Source of the DNA: Opitutaceae bacterium
GTDB lineage: Bacteria > Verrucomicrobiota > Verrucomicrobiia > Opitutales > Opitutaceae
Reading direction: 5' to 3'
Assembly (NCBI GenBank): GCA_947474995.1
Contig: CANJNJ010000001.1
Location: forward strand, 1-64,000
Length of the DNA: 64,000 nt
Both the position numbers and the translations under genes were made by a program. The notes beneath the pieces were generated by a model that was not told where the DNA came from, ran no database searches, and was given only the letters and a program-made list of their open reading frames with translations. Of this stretch, positions 8,224-19,037 are shown piece after piece; position 1 is the first letter of the stretch; each line of letters starts with the position of its first letter.

Positions 8224-10004
8224 AGCGTTCCTTTCTTCGCCTGCTCGATGATGTAATCACCCGTACGCCAGGCGAGCGCCATGATGGTGAGCGTGGGATT
8301 TTTATCGGCGTTGGAGGCAAATGCGGCCCCGTCAGCCAGGAACAAATTTTTCACCTGCCACGTTTGGTTCCAGCGGTTGCACACGGACTGCTTCTCGTCG
8401 TCACCCATGATCGCCCCACCCACCTCGTGGATCACCCGGCCCCCGTTTTCGATGGCGGGTTGCCCGCCGCGCACCGTGCCGCCCATGGCTACAATCAGGG
8501 ACTTGAACGTGTCAGCGGCATGCGCCGCCTGGTTGCGTTCGTGTTCACTCCACTTCCAATGCCAGCGCAGCACGGGAATTCCCCACCGGTCCTTCACCGT
8601 GGGATCCAGGTCGGCATAGCAGTGCTCGTTGGGAATCTGCTCACCCCGGCAGGTATAGCCGACGGACGAACCATAATAGCGCCGGGCGGCCTCCTTGAAA
8701 CGGGTGCCGTACGCCCCCTTGGCGAGATCCTCGGAGAGTGGGCTGCGGCCGCCGGGCATCGGACGCGACCCGTTGAATTCAACGTGATAGCCGCGGGGAA
8801 AATTGAGTTTGCCCGCGTGCTGTTCGCGGTAGAGCCACCACGGGATGTAGAAGTGCGGACCGCCCGCGCCATCTTCATTGTGCGGCGGCAAATTTTCCAG
8901 CGCCGGAATCTGACCACCCACGGAAATACCCACGGAATCCATGACGTATTTGCCCACCAGCCCACGGCGGTTGCCGATGCCCTCCGGAGACTGGTTTCCC
9001 TTCGAGTTGAGGAGCAAGCGCACGGTCTCCCCACTGCTGGCCGCGAGCACGACGGCCTTCGCCTTCACGCGTTCCTCCCGACCCGTGGTCTTGTCGATAT
9101 ACAGCACGCCCGTCGCCCGGCCATCCGGGCCCACGATCACTTCGCGAGCGTGGGCGTTGGGAATGAGATCGAGATTGCCCGTCGCCATCGCCGGCGGCAG
9201 ATGCACCGTCGTGCTCTGGTAGTTCGCGCGAATGCTGCAGCCGCGGTGACAGTCGGTGGCCCAAAAGCAGGCGGCGCGGCTCCGCATGGAGTCGGCCACG
9301 ATCTTCTGTGCCCACGCGTTGCCGGGATGCAACCGGGCCGGAATGGTTTCCGCATCGAGCGGTCGCGTGAGTACGGCGCGGTGGATGGAGATCACCGGAA
9401 TGCCCAGCTTCTTCGCGTGCTTCTGCAGGTAGAGCTCCGCGGCGCGCCCCTTCGGCGGCGGCAAAAGCACCCCCGGAGGCGAGTTGGGCGTGTTCTCCAG
9501 CCCTTCGTTCGAGCCGTAAACGCCGATGAGCATTTCGACCTTGGTGTAATACGGCTCGATGTCCTCGTAGCCGATCGGCCAGTCGAAACCAAGGCCGTCG
9601 CGCGAGCGCGGCTTGAAATCATACGGTCCATTGCGCAGCGACATCCGGCCCCAGTGGTTGGTGCGGCCGCCCAACATCCGCGCCCGCCACCACCAGAAGC
9701 GCTCCTCCGCCTTGTCACTGCCCTGCGTGTACGGTTCGCCCGGCATGTCCCAGCCGCCATCCACGGTCGCGTCGCTAAACCCCGCCTGCTTGTCGGGCGT
9801 CGGCGTGCCCAACAACGGCGACTGGCCGGGCCGCTGGAACATCGCGGTCTCCGTCTCCGGAACATAGTTACGCCCGGCCTCGAGCATCACGCACTTCAAG
9901 CCGGCCAGCGTCAGCGTATAGGCCATCTGCCCGCCGCCCGCGCCCGAGCCAACGATGATGACATCGTAGTCTGCCTGAGCCTGGTTGCTGGTGATGATTG
10001 GCAT
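8220..10004 (-). CDS. GMC family oxidoreductase (sugar dehydrogenase-like catalytic subunit)
   Basis: DVIIVGSGAGGG dinucleotide-binding motif, GGRTNHWGR, FASNADKNPTLTIMALAWRTGDYI C-terminus; 4-bp overlap with subunit 3 gene. Confidence 0.9.
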   Translation of the reverse strand: MPIITSNQAQADYDVIIVGSGAGGGQMAYTLTLAGLKCVMLEAGRNYVPETETAMFQRPGQSPLLGTPTPDKQAGFSDATVDGGWDMPGEPYTQGSDKAEERFWWWRARMLGGRTNHWGRMSLRNGPYDFKPRSRDGLGFDWPIGYEDIEPYYTKVEMLIGVYGSNEGLENTPNSPPGVLLPPPKGRAAELYLQKHAKKLGIPVISIHRAVLTRPLDAETIPARLHPGNAWAQKIVADSMRSRAACFWATDCHRGCSIRANYQSTTVHLPPAMATGNLDLIPNAHAREVIVGPDGRATGVLYIDKTTGREERVKAKAVVLAASSGETVRLLLNSKGNQSPEGIGNRRGLVGKYVMDSVGISVGGQIPALENLPPHNEDGAGGPHFYIPWWLYREQHAGKLNFPRGYHVEFNGSRPMPGGRSPLSEDLAKGAYGTRFKEAARRYYGSSVGYTCRGEQIPNEHCYADLDPTVKDRWGIPVLRWHWKWSEHERNQAAHAADTFKSLIVAMGGTVRGGQPAIENGGRVIHEVGGAIMGDDEKQSVCNRWNQTWQVKNLFLADGAAFASNADKNPTLTIMALAWRTGDYIIEQAKKGTL

Positions 10005-10286
10005 CGTAGAGGAAAAAGCGGATGAACTGACGCGAATCTAAGTTGGGGGTACCATCGGCCCGGGCTTCGTCGTCGAGCCGAGCAGAACCTGGCGTGACAC
10101 CGCTGACTTTTCCCGGGGGGGATTCGGCCGGCACAATCTCAGATCGCGCATCTCCATTGACAAACAAAAAGCCCGTGCCGACATGGGTGAACTCCAACGC
10201 GACCCCTGATTTCCCGCGGGAAGAAGTCGGGAGTCTGCGACGTACCCCGGAACCAGAGTCCGCTCGTCGCCATCCTCGAACCACGT

Positions 10287-11447
10287 ATGAATATCCAGCA
10301 AAACCCCGGACGGATTCTCACCACGCACGTCGGCAGCCTGCCGCGTCCCCATGACCTGCTGGACTTGATGGCCAAGCAGGTCTCTGGCGTTGGCTTCGAT
10401 CCCGCGGCGTACGACCGGCGCGTCAGCCGGGCGGTGGAGGAATCCGTCGCCCAACAGGCGTCAACGGGGATCGACATCGTCAACGACGGCGAACAGGGCA
10501 AAACGGGATTTTTTCTCTACGTGCGCGATCGCCTGGAAGGATTCGAGGAGAGGCGCGACACCGAGATCAAGGAGTTCGAGTCCGAAGTCGCCGCGTTCCC
10601 CGAGTATTACGCCGAATATTTTAAAGTGGCGATGGCGGGTGGCTCGATTGCCCCGGTCGTGCCTCTGGTCTGCACGGGCCCAATCAAGTATAAGGGTCTG
10701 GAGTCGCTCCGGCGCGACATCGCCAATCTCAAGAGCGCAGCGGCGAAGACCAGGCACCATGCCGCGTTCATGCCGTCAGTCTCACCCAGCGGAGTCGGCT
10801 CAAACGAATATTACCGCACCACGGAGGAATACCTCCACGCGGTGGGCGCCGCGCTGCGGGTGGAGTACCTTGAGATTATCAACGCCGGTCTCCTGCTCCA
10901 AATCGACGATCCCTTTCTGACGAATATTTTCACCAATGCGGCGCTGGATATGACGCAGCGTCGGGCCCGCGCGGAAACCTATGTCGAGGTCCTCAATGAA
11001 TGTCTCCGTGACATCCCCCCGGAAAAGGTCCGCCTGCATACCTGCCACGGAATCAACGAGGGCCCGCGTGTGCACGACGCCGACCTCGCCGACGTGGTCG
11101 GCTACATGCTCCGGGTCAATGCGGGCGGCTACAGCATCGAGGCGGCCAATCCGCGGCACGAGCACGAGTACCACCTGTGGGAGAACGTGAAACTGCCGGA
11201 GGGCAAGGTGCTCATTCCGGGCGTGATCACCCATGCCAGCAACATTGTCGAACACCCCAAGCTGATCGCCGAGCGCCTCGTCCGCTTCGCCAAACTCGTC
11301 GGCCGGGAAAACGTCACCGCGAGCGCCGATTGCGGATTCTCCTCGCAGGCGACCTACCACACCGAGGTGCACCCCACGGTCATCTGGGCCAAGTTTTCAG
11401 CCATGCGCGACGGCGCCCGGCTCGCCAGCGAGCAACTCTGGCCGTAG
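10287..11447 (+). CDS. MetE-C-like / cobalamin-independent methionine synthase II family protein
   Basis: RILTTHVGSLPRP..., HTCHGINEGP, ADCGFSS motifs. Confidence 0.85.
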   Translation: MNIQQNPGRILTTHVGSLPRPHDLLDLMAKQVSGVGFDPAAYDRRVSRAVEESVAQQASTGIDIVNDGEQGKTGFFLYVRDRLEGFEERRDTEIKEFESEVAAFPEYYAEYFKVAMAGGSIAPVVPLVCTGPIKYKGLESLRRDIANLKSAAAKTRHHAAFMPSVSPSGVGSNEYYRTTEEYLHAVGAALRVEYLEIINAGLLLQIDDPFLTNIFTNAALDMTQRRARAETYVEVLNECLRDIPPEKVRLHTCHGINEGPRVHDADLADVVGYMLRVNAGGYSIEAANPRHEHEYHLWENVKLPEGKVLIPGVITHASNIVEHPKLIAERLVRFAKLVGRENVTASADCGFSSQATYHTEVHPTVIWAKFSAMRDGARLASEQLWP

Positions 11448-11465
11448 CCTCGCCCCAACCCAGCC

Positions 11466-12404
11466 ATGGACTCCTACTCCCGCGTGAATCGCAGAAGTTT
11501 TGTGAAGATGGGTGCGACGGTGTGCGCCGCGGGCCTGATGCCGCGCCTCCCGGCGGCAGCTCCGGACTCGTTTGGCCTGCGCTATGTCGTCGGCTCCAGC
11601 ATTTATGGGAATCTGCCGCTCTCGGTCATTCTCCCCGAAGTGCGGAAGACCGGCTCGGAGTACATCGACTTGTGGCCGAAGAACTGGGGCACCCAGCGCG
11701 AGCAGGTGGAAGAAATGGGCCACGAAAAATTCGCCGCCCTGCTCCAGGAAAACGGGGTGAAGGTGGCGGTCAGCACGCGTTACGATCTTGGTCCGTTCGG
11801 CCTGCAGGCTGAGATGAAGTTCCTGCGCCGCTTCGGGGGACAAATTATCGTCGCCGGCTGCAAGGGTCCGATCGGCCTGAAGGGGGCTCCGCTGCGGGCC
11901 GAGCTGCGGAAGTTCGTTGACCAACTGCAACCGCACCTGGCCGCGGCCAGCCGCGCGGGGATCACGATCGCCATCGAGAACCACGCTAATTCGCTGGTGG
12001 AGTCGCCGGACTCGATCCGCTGGCTGATGGAACTCGCCGGCGACGCGCCGCTCGGGATCGCCCTGGCGCCTTACCACCTCGAACAGGACCCCGCGATGCT
12101 GGCGGGTTTGATCCGCGACCTCGGCCCCAAAATGGCGGTCTTCTATGCGTGGCAATACGGGGTGGGCTGCATGAAGCCGATGCCCCCCGAGGAGGAAACG
12201 CTGCAATTGCCCGGCCGGGGCCGACTCGATTTTGGCCCGCTACTGCAGGCATTGCGCGACACGCATTTCGCCGGCTGGACGGAAATCTTCATGCATCACA
12301 CGCCGCGAGGTCTGCCGCCCTACCCGACCGTCGCGCCCATCACCGCGGAACTGGTCAGCGCGCGGGATTATCTGACCGGAAAAATCGCGGGCTTGAATCG
12401 CTAG
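11466..12404 (+). CDS. Sugar phosphate isomerase/epimerase-like TIM barrel with Tat leader
   Basis: NRRSFVKMGATVCAAGL leader; IAIENHANSLVESPDSIRWLME. Confidence 0.8.
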   Translation: MDSYSRVNRRSFVKMGATVCAAGLMPRLPAAAPDSFGLRYVVGSSIYGNLPLSVILPEVRKTGSEYIDLWPKNWGTQREQVEEMGHEKFAALLQENGVKVAVSTRYDLGPFGLQAEMKFLRRFGGQIIVAGCKGPIGLKGAPLRAELRKFVDQLQPHLAAASRAGITIAIENHANSLVESPDSIRWLMELAGDAPLGIALAPYHLEQDPAMLAGLIRDLGPKMAVFYAWQYGVGCMKPMPPEEETLQLPGRGRLDFGPLLQALRDTHFAGWTEIFMHHTPRGLPPYPTVAPITAELVSARDYLTGKIAGLNR

Positions 12405-12419
12405 GAATCCCAACCGCGC

Positions 12420-14201
12420 ATGGCAACTGATCCGACCTACGATGTGGTGATCGTGGGCTCGGGCGCGGCCGGCGGGCAGGCCGCCTATACGCTGACGATG
12501 GCGGGAGCAAAGGTGCTGATGATCGAAGCCGGCCGGCGCTTCGATCCCGCCACGGAGACGGCCATGTTTCAGACCAATGGACAGGCCCCGCTGCGAGGGG
12601 CGGGCACGCCGGACAAACCGCTGGGCTTTTACGACGGAACCGCGGGCGGCGGCTGGTCGATCCCCGGTGAGCCGTATACCAACGCGTCGGCCGAACCCGA
12701 CCAGCAGTTCATGTGGTGGCGCTCCCGCATGCTGGGCGGCCGCACCAATCACTGGGGACGGATCGCCCTCCGCTTTGGTCCGTATGACTTCAAGCCCTAC
12801 AGCCGCGACGGCTTGGGCGTCGACTGGCCGATCGCCTACGAGGATATCGCGCCCTACTACGACAAGGTCGAAATGCTGATCGGCGTTTGCGGGGCGGCGG
12901 AAGGCTTGGAGAACAGTCCGGACTCTCCCCCGGGCATCCTGCTGCCCGCGCCCAAGGCCCGCGCCGGGGAACGGCTGACGGCCCAACGCGGAAAAAAGCT
13001 CGGGCTCTCGGTCGTGCCGATTCACCGCGCAGTCCTCAGCACGCGGCAGGACGCCGAGACGATTCCGGCCAAGCTCCATCCGAACAATCCCAAGGCGCAG
13101 CGGATCCTGGCCGAAGCCATGCGCCAGCGGGCGGCCTGCTTTTGGGCGACCGATTGCCATCGGGGCTGTTCGATCAAGGCGAACTACCAGTCGACGACGG
13201 TCCATCTCCCGCCGGCGCTGGCGACCGGCAACCTCGATTTGGTGACCGACGCCATGGTGCGCGAGGTCACGGTCGACAAGGCGGGCCGGGCGACGGGTGT
13301 CGTCTACATCGACAAGAAGACGAACGAAGAGCGGGCCGTGCGCGGCCGGGTGATCGTACTCGCGGCCGGCTCCCAAGAGTCGGTCCGGATCCTCTTCAAT
13401 TCCAAATCCGGCCTTTTTGCCCAAGGCTTGGGCAATTCCAGCGGCCTGCTCGGCCGCTATATCATGGATACGCCGGCGAGTTCACTCCAAGGCCAGATTC
13501 CGGCGCTGGAGGGACTGCCGCTCCACAACGAGGACGGCGCGGGAATTCATGTTTATATTCCCTGGGAATTTTACCGCGAGCAACGCACGGGAAAGTTGGA
13601 TTTTCCCCGGGGGTACCACGTGCAATTCACCACCGGGCGACAGATGCCGAGCGCCCGCACCGGAACCGGGCTGGAATGGCTGAGCGGAGGAACTTACGGT
13701 CGGCAGTTCAAGGAAGACCAGCGGCGGTACTACGGCTCGCTGGTCGGCTTCAGCGCCATCGGCGAGATGGTGCCCAACGAACACTCGTACTGTGACCTCG
13801 ATCCGGTGGTAAAGGACCGGTGGGGCGTTCCCGTTCTCCGCTTCCACTGGAAATGGTCGGAGCACGAGATCCGGCAGGCGGCGCATGGCCAGCGAATGTT
13901 TGCCGACCTCATCGCCGCCATGGGTGGTCGTACGAAGGAACCTCCCGCCTCGAACGCCGCCAAGGCCTTGACCCGCGGCGGCCAGATCATCCACGAGGTC
14001 GGCGGCGCCCGCATGGGATCCGATCCAAAGACTTCGGTGACGGATCCGTGGAGCCGGACGTGGGAGGTGAAGAATCTGTTCATCGCGGACGGGGCAACCT
14101 TCGCCAGCAACGCGGACAAGAATCCCACCCTCACCATCATGGCTCTGGCCTGGCGCACGAGCGACTACATCCTCGAAGAACTGCGCAAAGGAAATTTGTG
14201 A
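12420..14201 (+). CDS. GMC family oxidoreductase, close paralogue of the 8220-10004 product
   Basis: DVVIVGSGAAGGQ, GGRTNHWGR, HEVGGARMG, FASNADKNPTLTIMALAWRTSDYI. Confidence 0.9.
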   Translation: MATDPTYDVVIVGSGAAGGQAAYTLTMAGAKVLMIEAGRRFDPATETAMFQTNGQAPLRGAGTPDKPLGFYDGTAGGGWSIPGEPYTNASAEPDQQFMWWRSRMLGGRTNHWGRIALRFGPYDFKPYSRDGLGVDWPIAYEDIAPYYDKVEMLIGVCGAAEGLENSPDSPPGILLPAPKARAGERLTAQRGKKLGLSVVPIHRAVLSTRQDAETIPAKLHPNNPKAQRILAEAMRQRAACFWATDCHRGCSIKANYQSTTVHLPPALATGNLDLVTDAMVREVTVDKAGRATGVVYIDKKTNEERAVRGRVIVLAAGSQESVRILFNSKSGLFAQGLGNSSGLLGRYIMDTPASSLQGQIPALEGLPLHNEDGAGIHVYIPWEFYREQRTGKLDFPRGYHVQFTTGRQMPSARTGTGLEWLSGGTYGRQFKEDQRRYYGSLVGFSAIGEMVPNEHSYCDLDPVVKDRWGVPVLRFHWKWSEHEIRQAAHGQRMFADLIAAMGGRTKEPPASNAAKALTRGGQIIHEVGGARMGSDPKTSVTDPWSRTWEVKNLFIADGATFASNADKNPTLTIMALAWRTSDYILEELRKGNL

Positions 14202-14253
14202 AACGGGCCAACCCTGTCCCGCGGGATTGGCCTCCCGCGGTTGAACCGCCAGC

Positions 14254-15552
14254 CTAATCCGGCAGCGGGCGGCCCTTGGTTTCCGGAGCGAGCCAAATCA
14301 ATCCGAGGCCCAAGGCGTAGACCAGCGTGACCACGGCACCGGCGCGGGCGTAGCTGCCGTCGAACGTCTGCATCAGCACGCCCATCTCGATGGCGCCAAT
14401 CGCCGCGAACACGCGACCCGAGTTCATGGCAATGCCCTGCCCCGTGGCCCTGACCCGGGTGGGGAAAAGTTCGGGAAGGTAGAGTGGCAGCCAGCCGTAA
14501 AACGCGGACGTAACGATGCCGGCGGCGAGCGCGAACAGGAGAAAAGTCGATCCGTAGTGGGTAACGCTCCGAAACAGCCAGCCACAGGTCAGCAGCGAGG
14601 CCAGGCAGAAGAGAAAATAAGCCGGACGGCGCCCGACGGCCCGCCCCACCCACGCTCCGCCTAACGCGCCAATAATCGCGCCCACGGCGATGATTACCTG
14701 GGTGATGGCCTTCGCCTGGGGCTCGGCCGATCCCGCCATCTTGTCGGCCCAGAGGGGAAGCCACTGTACCGAACCCCACGATCCGACGAGGGAAACGCCC
14801 ACGAGCAGAGACGCGATGATGGTAAACCAAAGCAGCGGTGGCCGGCCAATTTCCGCCAGCGGTCCGATTCGCGCGGTCGCCTTGGCGCGCTGCCAGCGCT
14901 CAGACTCAGGCACGTAGCGAATGATCCAGATGACCAGCAACGCCGGCAGCGCGCCCACCATGGTCACCCAGCGCCAGGAGTCCTGCGTGATCGACACGGT
15001 CATCCCGACGACTCCGATGAGCAGGAACCCCACGTTATTCGCGGCGCCGATCAGCCCCGACAGCATGGAACGGTGTTTCTCCGGCCAAACTTCCATCACG
15101 AGGGCGACGCCGAGCGACCATTCGCCGCCCATGCCGATGGCAGAGATAAACCGCAGGATTCCCAGTTGCACCGGAGTCTGGGTAAAGAAGATGGCGCCGG
15201 TGAAAACGGAATAGCAGATAATCGACAGATTCATCGCGCGGACCCGGCCGATCCGGTCGCCCAGCCAGCCGAAAATCCATCCCCCCAGGGCCGCGCCCAG
15301 CAGAAAAAGCGCGGTGATAATCCCCATCCACTGGCCGATGAACGCTTCGCCAATGATCCCGGACGCCGGCTGCATCTGCTGCAGGGCGGGCCGGGCGATC
15401 AGGGGAAAGATTCCCATCTCCAGTCCATCGAACATCCAGCCGAGGAAGGCCGCCACGAGGACCAGGTTCCGCCGAGCGGAAGTACCGTCGCCGTTCGGAT
15501 TAAGGAGTGAATCTGGTGCCGGCGGCACCACTGGCCGGGAATTTGGGTCCAT
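14254..15552 (-). CDS. MFS transporter (sugar/acid symporter-like)
   Basis: About 12 hydrophobic segments; GWLGDRIGRVRAM loop motif. Confidence 0.85.
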   Translation of the reverse strand: MDPNSRPVVPPAPDSLLNPNGDGTSARRNLVLVAAFLGWMFDGLEMGIFPLIARPALQQMQPASGIIGEAFIGQWMGIITALFLLGAALGGWIFGWLGDRIGRVRAMNLSIICYSVFTGAIFFTQTPVQLGILRFISAIGMGGEWSLGVALVMEVWPEKHRSMLSGLIGAANNVGFLLIGVVGMTVSITQDSWRWVTMVGALPALLVIWIIRYVPESERWQRAKATARIGPLAEIGRPPLLWFTIIASLLVGVSLVGSWGSVQWLPLWADKMAGSAEPQAKAITQVIIAVGAIIGALGGAWVGRAVGRRPAYFLFCLASLLTCGWLFRSVTHYGSTFLLFALAAGIVTSAFYGWLPLYLPELFPTRVRATGQGIAMNSGRVFAAIGAIEMGVLMQTFDGSYARAGAVVTLVYALGLGLIWLAPETKGRPLPD

Positions 15553-15663
15553 GGGCGAATTCAGGGATAACGGATCGGAAGCGTAAAAAATAATCCGGTG
15601 GTCGCACGAGTCTGGCGACCACCGGATGAAACTAAAGCGAGCCAGAGACGCTACCGGCGGTCC

Positions 15664-18159
15664 TCAAAACCGCGTCCCGAAGGAAATGTACGTGCGCCGC
15701 GGGCCCCACTGGGAATTCTGCGACATATAAACCATTTGGTCGGTCGCATTGCTCAGCGAGGCATTGATAAAATAACGCCCGTGCTTGAAATGGTAACTCC
15801 CGCCCACATCGACGATGTACTGATTCGCGTTGAAGGTAAGATAGGTGCCCGGCGACACGACCCAGCCTTTGAAGAAGAACTTGCCGCCCAAGGTGACTTC
15901 AAAGCCATCCCTTTGCTCGTCGCGGAAATCGTACTTACCGTAGAACATCATCGAGTTGATCATCGACTCGTTGGGCTCGAGCTGACCATTGCCCGCCTGT
16001 CCGTAGACGGTGGGGGCCGCCCCCGGGGCCGGCTTTTGGCCGCTCTGAAAGGCGAAACCCGAGGTCAGCGTCAACCGGGGGAGCGGCCGGCCGGATAACT
16101 CGGCTTCCACGCCCTGCATGACTTCACCGTTCACGATGTAGTTTTTATTATACAGGACGGACCCAATGCCATTGGTCCCCACTCCGGTCAGGGTTTGGTT
16201 GAGGATGAAGCCGGAGCGATAGCTTTGGAAGAACGCGATGGAAGCCGTCACGGCCTTGTCAAACAACTGGGTCTTGGCCCCCACCTCATCATAGCGCGTT
16301 TTCGTCTGGGCGGTAATCGTCAGGTTGTAAATGGGATCGCTCGGGGGCGGAGCCGTCCCACCACCCGACGGGCTGAAATTACTGTATTCGGCAACGGTGC
16401 GGGGGGGATCGGCCTGTTCGCTGTGCAAATAGTAAAGCGAGAGATTCGCATATGGCTTATAGGTGACCGAATATCGGGGAACCGTCGTCGACACCTGACC
16501 CGTCTGGATGACGGTGATGGGATTGGTCCGGAAGTTGTATTGCGTCGAGGCCGTCTTGTCCTCGCGCAAACCGTACATGAGGTTGATGTGACGGTTGAAG
16601 AACCAGCCGGAGTATTGAAAATAGTAACCGAGGCCATTGCCGTGGTTCTGGTTCCTCGTGGTGTTCGCCGCAAAGGGCACGTACGTGTCCGCATTGTAGT
16701 TGCTCAGGGGCAGGCCGGTCGAGGCCGAGAGCGGAACGGAATAGTTCGGACGGTAGAGGCTTTGGGCCAATCCGCCGGTCTGGGCCGAGAAGTTGGCCGA
16801 GGAATCGCTGTAGAGATCGTAGCCCACCAGCAACTGGTGCGAGGAATTCCAGTTCTTCGAGACCGCGGACTCAAAGTCATGCGCGGCCAGCAAATCGCCC
16901 TGGGCGCGGACGGAATTGGCCGACGTCAAGGCCTGCTGCTGGGTGATGCCAACCAGAAAATCCGTGGGGTCCGCGGGACTGCGGGGCACCGCCACGCCCA
17001 GGCTGTAGCGACGGTAGTGCTCGTGCATGCTGTCCACTCGCACGCCCTGGCGATACGTGAGCCAGTCGTTGAACTTGTGCACGAGGGTGGCCGACGCCTC
17101 GACGACGCTGGTCTGCCGACCCGGCCCCGGAAACCCGAAGATTCGCTCGTTCGGAATATAGGCGTCGCCGATCCCACCGGCATTGCGCGGGTTTGAGATC
17201 GGGTTCCAAATATTGGGATTGGTAAAGGGAATCTGCGCCAGCGAAACCTGCGCCCGATAGATGTTGGGGTTGGACCAGTAACGCTCACCGACCACGCCCG
17301 GGCCGTTATAGATCCACGTCCCCGTGCTAACATACAGATCGGTATTTCGGCCAATGTTCCACGACACCGATGGGCCGATGCCGTATTTCTTGATGCGCAG
17401 CAAATCTCCACTGCTGGCCCCGTCCTGCTGCTCATAGTAGAGGGGAATGCGATAGGACAGTTTTCCATCCGAGGTGATCTTTCCGCTATGATCGGCTTCC
17501 GCCCGATAGAATTGGTAGTCGCCGAAGGTGAGCGTGGCCGCGTTCGTCACCTTGCCCGTCGGCCGCTTGGGCACGAAATTGACCATGCCGCCGGCGTCAC
17601 CGCGGCCCATCGCCGCCGACGCCGGGCCCTTCACATAGTCGATGCGATCATAGAGCGCCGCGTCGCGATTGACCGGGAGCGTGCTGAGAAAGCCATCGAC
17701 CCAGGACTTGGTGACCTGCAGGCCATGGATAAAAAACAACTCCGGCTGGTGCGCGTTCGCCCGCGGGTAGACGTTGTTGACGAACTTAACGAAATCGTGG
17801 CTCTCGGTGATGTGGGCGTCGGCCAGAAATTCCGCCGTGACCACACTCACTGCCTGGGGAATATCGACGTAGGCCATGTTCAGCCGCGACGAGGAATTCG
17901 CATCCTGTGCCCCGTAGCCCGTGTTGGAACTGCCCTTCACCTGAAAGGGCTCCAGTATGACCGCCGCATTCGGATCCGATGCCTTGGTCGGAGCCGGAAC
18001 CGTCTGCGCAGGCAGCGAGAGACCGAGCAACAGGGCGACGGCGACCGCCTGAGAAGCGCGCCTTCCGAATAAAGCGACACCGAAACGAGGGAGTCGCGCA
18101 GCTTTTCGGGACAACGGGTCCGACGAAAGGCAACGAGCAATGCGGGGACAGGATTTCAT
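15664..18159 (-). CDS. TonB-dependent receptor (siderophore-type fold)
   Basis: Plug motif DIPQAVSVVTAEFL, DYVKGPASAAMGRGDAGGMVNFVPKRP, C-terminal YISFGTRF. Confidence 0.9.
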   Translation of the reverse strand: MKSCPRIARCLSSDPLSRKAARLPRFGVALFGRRASQAVAVALLLGLSLPAQTVPAPTKASDPNAAVILEPFQVKGSSNTGYGAQDANSSSRLNMAYVDIPQAVSVVTAEFLADAHITESHDFVKFVNNVYPRANAHQPELFFIHGLQVTKSWVDGFLSTLPVNRDAALYDRIDYVKGPASAAMGRGDAGGMVNFVPKRPTGKVTNAATLTFGDYQFYRAEADHSGKITSDGKLSYRIPLYYEQQDGASSGDLLRIKKYGIGPSVSWNIGRNTDLYVSTGTWIYNGPGVVGERYWSNPNIYRAQVSLAQIPFTNPNIWNPISNPRNAGGIGDAYIPNERIFGFPGPGRQTSVVEASATLVHKFNDWLTYRQGVRVDSMHEHYRRYSLGVAVPRSPADPTDFLVGITQQQALTSANSVRAQGDLLAAHDFESAVSKNWNSSHQLLVGYDLYSDSSANFSAQTGGLAQSLYRPNYSVPLSASTGLPLSNYNADTYVPFAANTTRNQNHGNGLGYYFQYSGWFFNRHINLMYGLREDKTASTQYNFRTNPITVIQTGQVSTTVPRYSVTYKPYANLSLYYLHSEQADPPRTVAEYSNFSPSGGGTAPPPSDPIYNLTITAQTKTRYDEVGAKTQLFDKAVTASIAFFQSYRSGFILNQTLTGVGTNGIGSVLYNKNYIVNGEVMQGVEAELSGRPLPRLTLTSGFAFQSGQKPAPGAAPTVYGQAGNGQLEPNESMINSMMFYGKYDFRDEQRDGFEVTLGGKFFFKGWVVSPGTYLTFNANQYIVDVGGSYHFKHGRYFINASLSNATDQMVYMSQNSQWGPRRTYISFGTRF

Positions 18160-18422
18160 TGGGAGTTATAGCGAACAGCCTGAGGACGGGGTGAAGTCTC
18201 TGATTCTTCAGAGCCAGCACGCCTATCTCGAAGAACACCGGAGTATTCTGTCAAGAGAGTTTTGATCGATCATTACTATATTGACAGTTCATATGCCACG
18301 GCCAATTGAAGCAGCGCTCGCAAAAAGTCCCCGCCGTCCTCCCGATTTTCCCAATCGCGTGATCACTTTATAGTCGTCGACCGCTCCTCTCCTCGAAATC
18401 CAGCTCTATCCCCCTCCCCGCT

Positions 18423-19001
18423 ATGCCACATAAAGTGCTTATCATCGTCGGAGATGCTACTGAAACCGTCGACACGCTCTATCCCTATTATCGGCTCGAA
18501 GAGGCCGGTTTCATCCCGGTTGTGGCCGCGCCCGACAAGCGGAAGTACCAGATGGTACTCCATGAAGTGAAACCGGGTTGGACCATCACCAAGGAGTGGG
18601 AAGGCTACACCATCGATGCCGACATCGCGTTTCGTGATATCAAGCCCGAGGAGTATGTCGGCATCTTCTTCAGCGGCGGGCGGGCACCGGAATATATTCG
18701 CGACGATCCGGATTTGATTCGCATCACGCGCTGGTTCTTCCAGCAGAACAAACCAATCGCCAGCGTCTGCCACGGTTGCGAGATCCCCGCGCGTGCCGAT
18801 TGCCTCCGGGGCCGGCGAATTGCGGCCGTGGGCAAATGCCGGTTCGATGTCGAAGTCTGCGGCGGCATTTTCGTGAACGAACCGTGCGTCGTGGATCGCA
18901 ATCTGGTGAGCGGCCGCACGTTTCACGATCACGGCAAGTATATGGGTTCATGGATGCGCCTGTTGGAGGCCGAACGTCAGCGGCTGGACGCAGCCGCTTA
19001 G
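18423..19001 (+). CDS. DJ-1/PfpI family protein
   Basis: Nucleophile elbow SVCHGCEIPA, GGRAPEYIRDDPDL. Confidence 0.9.
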   Translation: MPHKVLIIVGDATETVDTLYPYYRLEEAGFIPVVAAPDKRKYQMVLHEVKPGWTITKEWEGYTIDADIAFRDIKPEEYVGIFFSGGRAPEYIRDDPDLIRITRWFFQQNKPIASVCHGCEIPARADCLRGRRIAAVGKCRFDVEVCGGIFVNEPCVVDRNLVSGRTFHDHGKYMGSWMRLLEAERQRLDAAA

Positions 19002-19037
19002 GCACCAAACGTTCCCCGCCTGTTTATCCTCCCTGGC

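Noticed and set aside
8364-10025. 553-aa plus-strand ORF
   Set aside because: Antisense to the GMC oxidoreductase; no family motifs.
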